Shown here piece by piece: positions 47,101-58,320 of a DNA stretch of 64,000 nucleotides (the first letter of the stretch is position 1; each line of letters begins with the position of its first letter). The notes under the pieces are model-generated. The model saw only the letters and a program-made list of their open reading frames with translations. It had not been told where the DNA came from and made no database searches. The stretch comes from Ampullaceana balthica (Eukaryota > Mollusca > Gastropoda > Lymnaeidae): the NCBI GenBank assembly GCA_944989445.1, contig CALYLW010000551.1, forward strand, positions 369,021 to 433,020. Direction: 5' to 3'. A program made the translations under genes and the position numbers.

Positions 47101-48266
47101 TTTAAGTTACAACTTTAGGCTACATTTAACTCCAATCATTGTGGCGATGTTTAAGTTACAACTTTAGGCTACATTTAACTCCAATCATTGTGGCGATGTT
47201 TAAGTTACAACTTTAGGCTACATTTAACTCCAATCATTGTGTCGATGTTTAAGTTACAACTTTAGGCTACGTTTAACTCCAATCATTGTGGCCATATTTA
47301 AGTTACAACTTTAGGCTACATTTAACTCCAATCATTGTGGCGATGTTTAAGTTACAACTTTAGGCTACATTTAACTCCAATCATTGTGACGATGTTTAAG
47401 TTACAACTTTAGGATACATTTAACTCCAATCATTGTGTCGATGTTTAAGTTACAACTTTAGGCTACATTTAACTCCAATCATTGTGGCCATGTTTAAGTT
47501 ACAACTTTAGGCTACATTTAACTCCAATCATTGTGGCGATGTTTAAGTTACAACTTTAGGCTACATTTAACTCCAATCATTGTGGCGATGTTTAAGTTAC
47601 AACTTTAGGCTACATTTAACTCCAATCATTGTGTCGATGTTTAAGTTACAACTTTAGGCTACGTTTAACTCCAATCATTGTGGCCATATTTAAGTTACAA
47701 CTTTAGGCTACATTTAACTCCAATCATTGTGGCGATGTTTAAGTTACAACTTTAGGCTACATTTAACTCCAATCATTGTGACGATGTTTAAGTTACAACT
47801 TTAGGATACATTTAACTCCAATCATTGTGTCGATGTTTAAGTTACAACTTTAGGCTACATTTAACTCCAATCATTGTGGCCATGTTTAAGTTACAACTTT
47901 AGGCTACATTTAACTCCAATCATTGTGGCGATGTTTAAGTTACAACTTTAGGCTACATTTAACTCCAATCATTGTGGCGATGTTTAAGTTACAACTTTAG
48001 GCTACATTTAACTCCAATCATTGTGACGATGTTTAAGTTACAACTTTAGGCTACATTTGACTCCAATCATTGTGTCGATGTTTAAGTTACAACTTTAGGA
48101 TACATTTAACTCCAATCATTGTGACGATGTTTAAGTTACAACTTTAGGCTACATTTAACTCCAATCATTGTGGCGATGTTTAAGTTACAACTTTAGGCTA
48201 CATTTAACTCCAATCATTGTGTCGATGTTTAAGTTACAACTTTAGGCTACATTTAACTCCAATCAT
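38126..48266. repeat. 49-bp satellite array, about 207 units, 10.1 kb
   Basis: The unit begins CATTTAACTCCAATCATTGT and continues GTCGATGTTTAAGTTACAAC-TTTAGGCTA. Most differences between units fall at three sites: G[T/G]C after ATTGT, C[G/C]ATG, and GG[C/A]TAC; rare variants are GACGATG, GTCATG (1-bp deletion) and CGTTTAAC. Near the right end the variants CTACGTTTAAC and GCCATATTTAAG recur at 47271 and 47663, 392 bases (8 units) apart, so an octamer was duplicated. 49 is not a multiple of three and the unit has stops, so it is non-coding. Confidence 0.98.
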
Positions 48267-48900
48267 AGGATTCATATAAAAATTGTTTTAAGGGCAGACG
48301 AATGATCAAAGTTAAATTTTAAAATAATATTTGGTAAAACGACATGTGTCATAGGCGTGTCACATTTAAACACTATAGAAACAAAATAAAATAATAAAAA
48401 CAGGCATGATCTTAAAAACATTAAATTGCATGCAATTACATTTATACATAGAAAAATGCATTTGATATGTGTAGCTTATTACTTGTGATAAAGCCATGGA
48501 ACTTATCAATATACATTTTTTGCAATCTCTGTCACGTCTGCCGTGTCTGTCCGTGACGCTACTAATTTTAAAAAGCAACGCACCAAATTACTGCACCAAT
48601 GCATCAAAAGGTGTGCAAATTAAAGATGTGCTGTAAAAAATATTTTATGACGTCATTGTTTTAGCTCATATTTTAATTTTTGAAAATAGAACAATGTAAA
48701 AAGAGGATTTGATGATGCGCCCTACAACCCCTATTATAAAATACTTTGTTTACATTTCAGAAAGTTTAATATTTCGTATTTATCAAACAAGGACAAGTTA
48801 GTTGGGCTTTTGAAAAAGGTCGGCGCCGTGGGCGCCATAAAAAAAAAGTGAATTTTTTCAAAATAAATAGATTTCAGCTGAAAACTTCCGTCATTTTAGA
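48267..48900. other. Right flank of the satellite, with dispersed repeat sequence
   Basis: 48540-48900 is related to 17231-17640. A 70-codon minus frame at 48578-48366 has no recognisable motif. Confidence 0.45.
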
Positions 48901-49860
48901 CGAGTGATACGCTAGTAAATATATAAATAGCAAAATAGTAATAATTCATAAGAAAATTCCAACAACACAAATATAATCTAACACAACTTTAAAATAAACT
49001 TAGGTATAAACAAAATTAAACTTTTCTTATTCTGTACACAAGAACGGGTTTTTGCCACCCGGAATTCGGACATGGCATGGGTTGCCAGGAAACACAACAA
49101 TCTATTAACATTTAAAACTCTAATAAAAATACGTAGGACGTAGTAATCTTGTATATAATAAGTTGTCTGTAACCGATAAGATAATAACAGTAACACATTT
49201 TTTAAGAACATCAATATTGTTGTCACTATGAGAGAAGTGTACAGTTAGCATAAATTACGTAGCTATGTAAACAACAAAGACAAGGTTAAAATGCGATTCT
49301 TGTTTTTCAAATGAATATACCCATTTTATATATGTTCTAATATTTATAAATAAAATTAATTTAGGAGAACAGGTACAGGGGAATGCTGGCAGTATAAATG
49401 ACATTGTATCCCTAATTATAGGGAACGAAATGAAGTAGCATGCCACTTACATAAAAAGAATAATCTCCATCACAGATAGTACTACTTTACAACTTTTGTT
49501 TAACAATAAGTCTTGCATATAAATTATGGTCATTAAAAACATTTCATAGTTTCGACTTTATAAGGTTAAAATTATTTTTAAAAGGTAATTATTGCTTTTA
49601 TTTTTTAATTTATATGCGACTTTTGTTATTTACATACAATGAAATATTTATAAAACGAAAGTTATTATTGTTATGTCTAATAGACTTAATTTTATATTTA
49701 ATCATTTTTTTAAAAAAGAACATTTTCACATTCATTTAATTTTCTTTGTCTTGTCAAAACAAAGTGATATTAACAACATCTGCACCGGTGCTTTCTAGTG
49801 CGTCTGTGACAGGAAACACAATTTAATTTAATTATATAAATGTGTTACTGTAACCCGTTC
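48901..49860 (-). repeat. Dispersed repeat family, copy D
   Basis: Minus-strand copy with one 48-bp unit (GTAGCTATGTAAACAACAAA at 49258), AAGTAGCATGCCACTT at 49433-49448 and GCACCGGTGC at 49782-49791, 349 bp apart. Confidence 0.8.
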
Positions 49861-50073
49861 TCTCCAAAATATGCCTATTTCTTCATTTTCATTTTTTTAA
49901 TGTACATTTGCTTGTACCGACACTTAATAGAAAAAGTTATTTTGTTACTATCAAATGCATCTAATTTTTCATGGTAGAATTTTCCAAGAAAGATTAAAAA
50001 GTAATAATTAAATAATCAGCACTAACAAGAGTTTAAAGCTAACGTAGACTATATAAATTATAAATACATTAGT
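49861..50073. other. No recognised feature
   Basis: AT-rich sequence without clear structure. Confidence 0.4.
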
Positions 50074-50490
50074 GATATAATAATAATAATAATAAATTGA
50101 CTTTTTATAAATGCTGTATCCCAGTAAGGAACTGGGCTCACAGCGCTTTACATGAAAGAAATAACATACTTAAAAGTATTAAATTAACTTTCATATCACA
50201 ACAAACACAAAAAATTACAATACATTATACATACGCTACGTTAATCATTTACAAGAAATGTTGTTTCATCAATTTTAAAAATAAATTTTGAAAAGATGTG
50301 TCTTAAGTGCAGTCTTGAAGGACTTGGTTTTTTGAATACTACGTATGTGTAATGGTAGAGAATTCCACTGTTTAGCTGTACACATGTTTTTACGATAGTT
50401 CAGTAAATACATATTGTCGGATGACCAATAGTATGTTTGTTTCTTACCTAAACCATAAGATGAAATCCCAATTCTCCTTAATCTCAAATA
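50074..50490 (-). pseudogene. CR1/L2-like LINE 3' end
   Basis: The frame 50487-50275 reads KQWNSLPLHIRSIQKTKSFK and ends ALKTHLFK, the C-terminal signature of CR1/L2-type LINE ORF2 (W-NSLP-x-x-(I/L)R...F-K-x-x-LK-x-x-LF). Downstream on the same strand the 3' region contains GTAAAGCGCTGTGAGC and ends in an (ATT)n tail (50095-50079), as in L2-like elements. Only the last 70 residues are present, a typical 5'-truncated copy. Confidence 0.75.
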
Positions 50491-50570
50491 TTATGTAATG
50501 TTCAAGACTTTTGAGACATTTGTTTCATTTATTTAAGCCACTTTAAACAAAGTGTCTTGATATTCCTTTA

Positions 50571-51115
50571 TAGCAGCGTTTAAACTAACATTGACAGTAG
50601 GCTTTAGTCGTTTAAACTAACATTGACAGTAGGCTTTAGTCGTTTAAACTCATATTGACAGTAGATTTTAGTCGTTTAAACTCATATTGGCAGTAGGCTT
50701 TAGTCGTTTAAACTCACATTGACAGTAGGCTTTAAACGTTTAAACTCACATTGGCAGTAGGCTTTAGTGGTTTAAACTCACATTGGCAGTGGCTTTAGTC
50801 GTTAAACTCACATTGACAGCAGGCTTTAGTAGTTTAAACTCACATTGACAGTAGGCTTTAGTCGTTTAAACTCACATTGACACTATGTTTTAGTCGTTTA
50901 AACTCACATTGACAGCAGGCTTTAGTCGTTTAAATTCACATTGACAGTAGGTTTTAGACTTTTAAACTCACATTGAAGGTAGGTTTTAGTCGTTTAAGCT
51001 CACAATGACAGTAGGTTTTAGTCGTTTAAACTCACAATGACAGTAGATTTAAGTCGTTTAAACTCACAATGACAGTAGGTTTTAGTCGTTTAAACTCACA
51101 TTGACAGTAGGCTTT
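50571..51115. repeat. 32-bp tandem repeat, about 17 copies
   Basis: The unit begins GTTTAAACTCACATTGACAG and ends TAGGCTTTAGTC; the period is 32 (for example 50832 and 50864). GTTTAAAC is a perfect palindrome within each unit. Confidence 0.95.
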
Positions 51116-51251
51116 TAAATACATTATTTTTTTATTGTTTGGTGGAAATAAATCACATAAATTACTGTATGTCATATGTCCTTGTATGATAATAATGATT
51201 CTCTTATGACATTATTATCTGAGAAATACATTTGTGAAAATATGGGAAGTT
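51116..51251. other. Short AT-rich spacer
   Basis: Nothing recognised. Confidence 0.4.
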
Positions 51252-51677
51252 TAACCTCTGATGCAAACAATGTATCTTACACAAAATGAAATGTGAATTA
51301 TTAAGTAAATGTAACAATGTCTAAAAGATCTGAAACGTGACATAATGTTTGTGTTTGAGTAAGAATGGGAATTTCGTATTAAGGTTGGTCCACACCTTCA
51401 ATCATTTGCTCGCGAGCATTTGTTCAAGCATCAAACAAACGCACTATAAATATTTGTGTATTATTACGCAACCTACATATCACGTGAACAAAGAACGAAA
51501 ACCAATAAATTATTATTCATTAAAAGTAATATTTATATTGTAAACCTGCAATTGAACATCCGATTGTTTGTATTTACTACTTTATTGTAAGAAAACTCGG
51601 GTATATAACTTTTGTGTTTATAATTTAGGCAGTCTAGGTAAGCTGTCAACTTTTCTAAGTAGTTAGTATTTTGTTTT

Positions 51678-52036
51678 TAAATCCCTTATATTAACTTCAC
51701 CGTCTTGTAATCCCGCCCGCCAGTCCACGGAAAAACAAAAGTAAAAAATTACCCACTTCCCATGATCATATCAAGTTGAAATTTTGCACATAGACTTGTG
51801 TCATCTAACAATGCATTGTAAAAAAGTTTCAGATTGATCAAATGACTGTAATTAAATAAATGAATTTTAAGTTTATCTTTATGTTTCTTTATGTAGCATG
51901 TTTAGCCGTCTGCTATAGTTGACCTCCACGGTTCACTGGAGTTCTCTCCAGCCCTCGATGTAACAGGGGTCTGTCGCACGGTCCGCATTATATTTGAACA
52001 TAATCAATGCTTCTAGTCTCAAATATAATGGAATTA
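51678..52036. mobile_element. MITE with TAAATCCCTTATATT ends, nested in copy B
   Basis: Same element and position as 19414-19776; the right end is mutated (AATATAATGGAATTA). Confidence 0.7.
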
Positions 52037-52133
52037 TAGTAAAAAACTTTGTTTTTACGGGTTGTTTAATTTAATAGTTAGTTTTGTAAAAGTTCTTAGA
52101 ACATACATCACGAACTGTTCAACATGAAATGTA

Positions 52134-52435
52134 CTCACAATTTTGAGCGTTTTCAAATAACTATATACATACATACACACATGGTACTAACAATATTGAG
52201 TGTTTTCAAATAACTATATACATACATACACACATGGTACTAACAATATTGAGCGTTTTCAAATAACTATATACATACATACACACATGGTACTAACAAT
52301 ATTGAGCGTTTTCAAATAACTGTATACATACATACACACATGTTACTAACAATATTGAGCGTTTTCAAATAACTATATACATACATACACACATGGTACT
52401 AACAATATTGAGCGTTTTCAAATAACTATATACAC
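52134..52435. repeat. 53-bp tandem repeat, about six copies
   Basis: Units share GAGCGTTTTCAAATAACTAT and ACATACATACACACATGGTA with a 53-base period (52145, 52198 and so on). Copy A has about three decayed units at this place. Confidence 0.95.
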
Positions 52436-53139
52436 ACATGCAATAAAATATCCTTTACTATAAAACTGGAGAAAAATTCATATTATGGAGAAAACACGTT
52501 ATGTTTACACATTGATATATTCATTTTTGACTTGCATTGTTATTGTGTTTCCCGTAAATGACGCACTAAAAAGCACCGGTGCTGATGTATTTATCATGAG
52601 TTTGTGTGAACAAAACTAAAAAAAAATTAATGTGAAAATCCTAATTTATATTTAGAGCATCCATTAAATTAGAAATTTAAATCTAAGAGATATAACATAA
52701 ACATTTTAAGTATTGTAAATGTTTTATTGAATGTAAATTAAAAAATCGCACTGTAAGTCTAATATAATTTTTTTAAAAATTATTAATCTAAAAAACATTA
52801 TTTATTTTTAAAGTATAAAAACAAGAAATTTATTTTATAACTTAAATATACATGCTTATTTTAAGTTAAAGTAAGGAGTCCATAACCATGTCGAGCGTAA
52901 AGAAATGCGTTCTATATTATCCAAGTGGCAAGTGGCATGCCACTTAATTTCGAACCTTGTAATTAGGGATACATTGTTGAATGAATTGCATCCATTCCCT
53001 TACCCTAGTCTTCCTGTTTTTCCTACTTTCAGATAATTTATAAATAATAGAACGTTTATACAATTGATACATTCATCGGAAAAAATAAATTGCGTATTTA
53101 CATTGTCTTTGTTGTTTACGTTGCCATACAATTTCTGCT

Positions 53140-53500
53140 CATTGTTGTATTCTCTGTTTTAGAGACACGAACTAAAACTTTTGGTGAAAGTTCATTCTCT
53201 TTTTGTGCACCCAAACAAAGGAATTCTCTACCATTACACATCCGTAGTATTCCAACTAACAAGTCCTTTAGTACTGCACTTAAGACGCATCTTTTCAAAA
53301 TGTATTTACACAATTAATGAAACAACATTTCTTTTAATGATTAACGTAGCTTATGTGTCATGTATTGTCCTTTATGTTATTATTTTAAAATTATATTTTA
53401 AATTATCCTTAATGACCTAAAGTGATGCTTTCTATTTTTTATTGATCTTGTTTCACTTTTGTCCTTGTTAATTAACGTGTGTAATGAATAAATAGCAATT
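53140..53500 (+). pseudogene. CR1/L2-like LINE 3' end, second copy
   Basis: The plus frame to 53317 reads SFSFCAPKQRNSLPLHIRS and ends STALKTHLFKMYL, the same ORF2 C-terminus as at 50490-50275. The usual Trp before NSLP is replaced by Arg. The following ~180 bases resemble the other copy's 3' region. Only a truncated tail is present. Confidence 0.75.
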
Positions 53501-53529
53501 ATACTTTGTTTATTATTACCTATAAAAAT

Positions 53530-53733
53530 GTGAACTATATGTATTTCAATATACATGTTTTCAAAGTAAGCAAAACACTAGAAACAATTACAAATTGAAG
53601 TATATTACTTCAAATGAAAGTAAATAGTATTTTGTTCATATTTGTAACATATTGCAACAAAGTTAACAGTGTCAAAACTAACTTTTTGTTTCAATTGTCA
53701 ATAGATGAAAAAGATAAATACTCGTATTCTTGT
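53530..53733. repeat. Dispersed repeat, inverted counterpart of 37260-37440
   Basis: Shares GTTAACAGTGTCAAAACTAA and AAAAGATAAAT-CTCGTA with the complement of 37260-37440. The hAT element at 53734 is inserted into it. Confidence 0.7.
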
Positions 53734-55169
53734 CAGTGGCGGATTTAGGTTTGTCTGCGTAGGGGGGCCAGGAGAATTTCAGGGGGTGCCACAAAAATTT
53801 TATTTATTCATTCACTTAGTGCAAATATTTCTAGGTGCTGAAATAAAATTCATTTGTCTAAATTGCTGGTTCTGTAATGAAGATTAGAAATTTTATATGA
53901 GATTCACTCTTATTGCTATATTTTATGTTGAAAAAAAAAGTCTGCTCACTTTAAATGTGAGACTTACTTTTTCATCTTAAGAGACTGCTGCAAACATGAA
54001 ATCTAAGGTGTGTTGTCTATGTTACATACATTTTCAGAGTTGCCCTGTGGCAACTTGCTAGACAAAAAACACATCTAGTCTTAAGTAGATGTGGTTAATC
54101 AATTGAATTTATGAAAATGGTAGTTAATTTGGGAGCTCTTAGTTGTGACAAAATCTAAATTTCTCATAATCCTTTGTGTTCACTTTCAATTGCTGAATAT
54201 CCTAGCAGACTTTAACATAGAAAACTCAGCATAATTATAGTCTTTGGACTAAACAAAACATCTAAAATGTTTTGATAATCAGGTAGAATTTGATTAAATT
54301 TTTATAGGCCTCCAATAGTTTGTTGTACTATCTGCAAGATGACTCATCAGTTTGTTCAGCTTGCCATAAATAGCAGTGACAGTAACTCAAACAAATAACT
54401 AAGTGTTAAATAATAAATGCTGCGTTGATCATTCAAAGTACATTATTTAATATTCTTTTTTGTTTACATCAAACCATTGCAATGAATCTCTTCAATAAAC
54501 AAACAATTACTTTATATTCAGGAGAGTAATAGGTCACAAATGCAAACAAAGTATAATGTATTTTAAAAAATGTTAATAATTAATAAAAGACCTAAGTAAA
54601 ATGCGATTAAAGAAATCATTTGTCATATACATATTATATGCATATATCATATGTAGGATAAAAAGATGACAGTAAATTATTAACTTAGTTCCAAAGAGAA
54701 CAACTTATTTTACTAATAAAATTTTAAGAGCTACTGTTTTTAGTTCTTGTAATATTTTTCTATCTGAAAGAATGAAATGAGAATTTTAGCTGGCAAAATA
54801 GTTCAGTTTAAGACCAGGTAATCTAATGCTACAAATAATGAAAATCACAAAGACTTTGGTGGAGCGGATTGGTCAGGATTAGTAACATACACACAAATAG
54901 TGCCAATAATATTATACTTATAAATTAACTAAACAATTTACTTCAGAATTTTTAAAAATGATTTATCACTGGAAGTTTGAGCATCAAACTTTGGGAAAAT
55001 CAAAGAACTATACACAAACAATGATTTTAAGTTCCTTAAATTAAATAAACATTTAAAGCTCTAATAAGAATGCAGGACTAAACACAAACCATGGATAAGC
55101 ATAAGACGCAATATTCTTCTATATAGAAGGTGCGTCTGTAACAGATAAGATAAGATAGAGCCCTGATCC

Positions 55170-56960
55170 CTATATAAATTGCTTTCTACGTGATTTCATT
55201 GAAGCTAGATCACGTTCAATTGAAATTAATGCCAATCCAGACAGACGTGTGTTTGTCATTGTTGAGCGAAAATAATTTTTGATGAGTTTCAATCTACTGA
55301 AACTTCTTTCAGCAGTAGCACTGCTAACAGGAAGAGTCAAGTAAATTTTATAAAGTATTGACAAATTAGGGAGACCTGATGCCATTTGTTTTTCAGTCAA
55401 GAATGGCGGAACCTTTTTAAGCTGTAGTTCACTAGATAGCAAACAATGCAATCATTACATACACATCTTTGAAGGTATCATATTCTACGATTGCTTCTTC
55501 AAGGTTAATGTCGTGTTTGTAAATTTTGCATAAACTTTGAAAATAATCTTTATTTTCTTCCGACATTTGTGATGGATCAATACAATAGAAATAAGTAACT
55601 GTGCTCCAAAAGTCATTAAATCGATCATCTATTTGTGTTACAAGTGTATCCATGATAGTGAAGTACATTTCAGATTTAAAGCGTGTGGTTGGGTCATTAG
55701 TCATTTTATCTCTGCTAAGTTCGCCTGCCATACTTTTCTTTTTTGCAATTCACTTTTTTTAAAATTCTGTTTTAACATCTAGTTTGGAACAATTTTCGTT
55801 AATAAATGATTTGACATCTACATTCAGAATTTCAAAAGCTTCATCGCTTCTCATTTCAACAAACTTATTTCTCCCAACATCGATCAATTGTTTTGCAAAG
55901 GCGTTGCAAGTAGTTTGATAACACGAAGATAACTTTTGTACAAATAGCACCATAAAAAGAAAAGAATATTATTTTGTTATTAAAACAGATTGTCCCATAG
56001 CTTCTGCTCTGACACTCCCTTTATATTCTGTTGATTCCCCGGAATCAAATGTTTTAGAATAGCACAGAATGATCCAACAACTGCATGTTTACGGTTTGCG
56101 CATCTTGTATCAGTATCAGAAAGTCGTTTCAATGTATCTACTGTTGATTCATATTGAGATTTCTGGTGTTCTTTTAGAGAATGTAGACGTGGTAAACTAG
56201 ACGTAAGGAATGCATACAACCTTAAAACTTAAATCTGTGCCAAAAAACAACTTGTACATCACTGTTTACAGACATTATTTCGATAGTAACTAAATTCAAA
56301 ACATAGGCACAACAATTGGGTGAAATGTTCTTTATCTGAGTTTGAAGGCCACTCTTAATTCCAGAGTATGCCTGTCCTCGACAGAGTGTGAAATCAATGT
56401 TTCACTTTTTTAGTTCCGTTAAAATCTTCTCAGAAAAATCGGCAGCATTTTTTATTTTTTATTTATTGTTTTAAGTCCCATAAATGGTGGTCGTAAGGGG
56501 TCCTAATGTTTCCATTAGAACCTACTAGGGGCGGTGCTTGGTAGACCTTGGTGGGCGCCCCATCTCCCTTCCAGGTCAGCGGAGGACTTTCTTAGCGTTA
56601 GTCATTCCATGTTTATTGTTGCTTTAACGTGGGCTAGATCCCACGCCCCTCAGCTTGTGAGGCGAGCGCACTTTCGCTATCCAGCCGCTGTTTACCAAAG
56701 TATAAAAGCCTATAAATCTTTCCTCATGTCCCGATTTTTAAAAAATTAACCTAAAGAAACTGGCATCTGATCAATTGTAGATATATCAATGGTTGAATCA
56801 ATAATTAAAGAAAATAATTGTGCAGACTTAACGTCATTATCAATTGTCGTCGATAATTCAGATGCCAGATTTAAACCAGATATTACAGTTTCATCATTTG
56901 AAATACGATATTTAACAAGCAGTTTGGTGTTGATTAGAAGTTTTGTGTTTAGAAATCATT
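55170..56960 (-). pseudogene. hAT transposase (ZMYM1-like) pseudogene
   Basis: Reading the minus strand from 56940: KLLVKYRISNDETVISGL and LFSLIIDSTIDISTIDQMP, the start of the RNase H-like catalytic core. After the SINE-like insertion it resumes with ADFSEKILTELKK, then a stop, then FTLCRGQAYSGIKSGLQ (catalytic C-x-x-(Q/H) region) and CCAYVLNLV. The next blocks are 56219-55980 (LKRLSDTDTRCANRKHAVV), 55953-55759, 55731-55432 and 55451-55170. The last holds LPVSSATAERSFSRLKLIK, the hAT C-terminal dimerisation motif. The N-terminal zinc-finger part is missing. Stops, frameshifts and the insertion make it inactive. Confidence 0.85.
56443..56750 (-). mobile_element. tRNA-derived SINE-like insertion in the hAT transposase
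   Basis: A ~300-bp block interrupts the transposase frame. On the minus strand it begins with a tRNA-like region (about 56700-56635): GGATAGCGAAAGTGCG (box A-like), CCTCACAAGCTGAGG (anticodon-like arm) and GTGGGATCTAGCCC (box B-like). It ends in an A-rich AATAAATAAAAAATAAA tail next to the resumed coding sequence. A clean target duplication was not found and about 30 residues of transposase seem to be missing at the junction. Confidence 0.6.
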
Positions 56961-57134
56961 TTTTCTGCTCTAGTGACACCTTTTTATTGTTCATCGAGGG
57001 CGTCTTTAGGGGGCACCATTTTAGACCCAACAGGGGCGCGGGGGGGGGCAAGCCGCCCCCTGCCCTATAGCTAAATCCGCCACTGCTCTCTGTCTCTATT
57101 AATAAATATTGACAGAGATGACATCTTGGCCTAT

Positions 57135-57177
57135 NNNNNNNNNNNNNNNNNNNNNNNNNNNNNNNNNNNNNNNNNNN
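57135..57177. other. Assembly gap (43 N)
   Basis: Unknown bases; sequence on the two sides may not be truly adjacent. Confidence 0.99.
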
Positions 57178-58320
57178 TATATATTAATCTGAAAGTTATT
57201 TCTCTAGCTCTAGGTTCTATTTCTTTAATGTGTAAGTTTTTAAAAGTGTCTTCTATTTCTATCTGGTTAAAATGTCGCAACCATCTGATTTTCTCGAGAT
57301 AATTGGGTTTTCTGTCGATCTCTCAGGTGGTTGTAGATTTCCTCGTTTGTTTTGTTGATTAAACTCTCGTTATTCCTTATTGCGCGTGAGCTTGTCTGAT
57401 AAAAAGAGTGGGAGTCTCGTCCCCAGGTAGTGTGGTGTTTTGTTATCCATAGGTGTCAGACGTGTCAGTCTGACCCCTATGTAGTAGTGTGTTAGTGAGT
57501 GTTCCTTGTGGTCCTTGATTGCATGTCCTATATGTCTGATCCTCATGGCTTTAATTGTTGTCTCTATATCTTGTAGATTTGTTCCTCCATCTAATTTATT
57601 CTGCATTAAAGTAGTTTTCTTTATATTCCATTTTGTGTTTTTAAAAATATATTTCCTAATCCTTAAGTTGATTTTTGTTAGGGTTTCTGGGGGAATATCA
57701 AAAATATTTCCTACGTAAATTAATTTAGGTATGATTAAGGTGTTAATTAGTGTGCTCCTTCCAAATATTGTCTTTGATGTGTATTGGTATCTAGTGATTG
57801 TTTTGTCTACGAATTTAATTAGTGATTCCCATGTTCCTTTGTGTATCCCCCATGGGTTGTTGATGAATGTTAGTCCATATGAAGAAACGGCTATGTGACA
57901 TTTTTTAAATCTTTTATTTATCTCATGTATCTGATAGAGGATGAAAAATAGATTGCTCTGAATGAGGTTTTATGAAAAAATTATGTCTCTGACCCTATTA
58001 AAAATTCAAATATATTTAGTTAATTTATAACAAATCTGTATAAATTTGAACTTTAAAACTTGAATATCTCAAAACTACAAAAATGCGACATAGCCGTTTC
58101 TTCCCTTGAGCTCTTCATCTGTGTAGCTCCTTCGTCCCTACTAGATTAAGGGGATAGTCTTCCTTATCTGTGAGTTTCCCGATTCCCATGATTCCTGAGT
58201 TCGTTATGTTTACTTTAGATCCGCTCGCTAGTCCAAATTCTGCAAATGTTTCCATTATCCTATATATTTGAGCTGTTGTTTTGTGGGAATAGTATGGTGT
58301 CGTAGCTTAAAATATAAGCA
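57178..58320 (-). pseudogene. LINE reverse transcriptase remnant, split by a MITE
   Basis: The minus strand from 58310 reads TTPYYSHKTTAQIYRI / FAEFGLASGSKVNITNSGI (frame-shifted ADD-type region, then the conserved G-x-K-x-N-x-x-(K/N)S motif). Beyond the MITE it continues YGLTFINNPWGIHKGTWESL, TIFGRSTLINTLIIPKLIYV, NIFDIPPE and KTTLMQNKLDGGTNLQDI. This is the connection domain after the RT palm in L1/Tx1-like LINEs; the clade is uncertain. The longest open part is 57606-57370. Stops and frameshifts show it is dead. Confidence 0.75.
57877..58105. mobile_element. MITE inserted in the LINE remnant
   Basis: Inverted ends GAAGAAACGGCTATGTGACA and TGCGACATAGCCGTTTCTTC enclose 229 bp. The LINE reading frame resumes on the far side with almost no loss or gain. 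No flanking target duplication is visible. Confidence 0.8.

Larger units (their letters stand above)
51252..52980 (+). repeat. Dispersed repeat family, copy B
   Basis: Collinear with copy A (19144-20560): AATGTCTAAAAGATCTGAAA at 51313, MITE at 51678-52036, array at 52134-52435, GCACCGGTGC at 52573-52582 and AAGTGGCATGCCACTT at 52930-52945. Confidence 0.88.
53734..57085 (-). mobile_element. hAT element with broken transposase gene
   Basis: Inverted ends CAGTGGCGGATTTAG (53734) and CTAAATCCGCCACTG (to 57085) enclose 3352 bp with a ZMYM1-like transposase remnant on the minus strand. The flanking octamers ATTCTTGT and CTCTCTGT agree only partly, so the target duplication has decayed or the junction was rearranged. 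53760-55169 (1.4 kb) between the left end and the transposase stop is AT-rich with no recognised feature. Confidence 0.85.
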
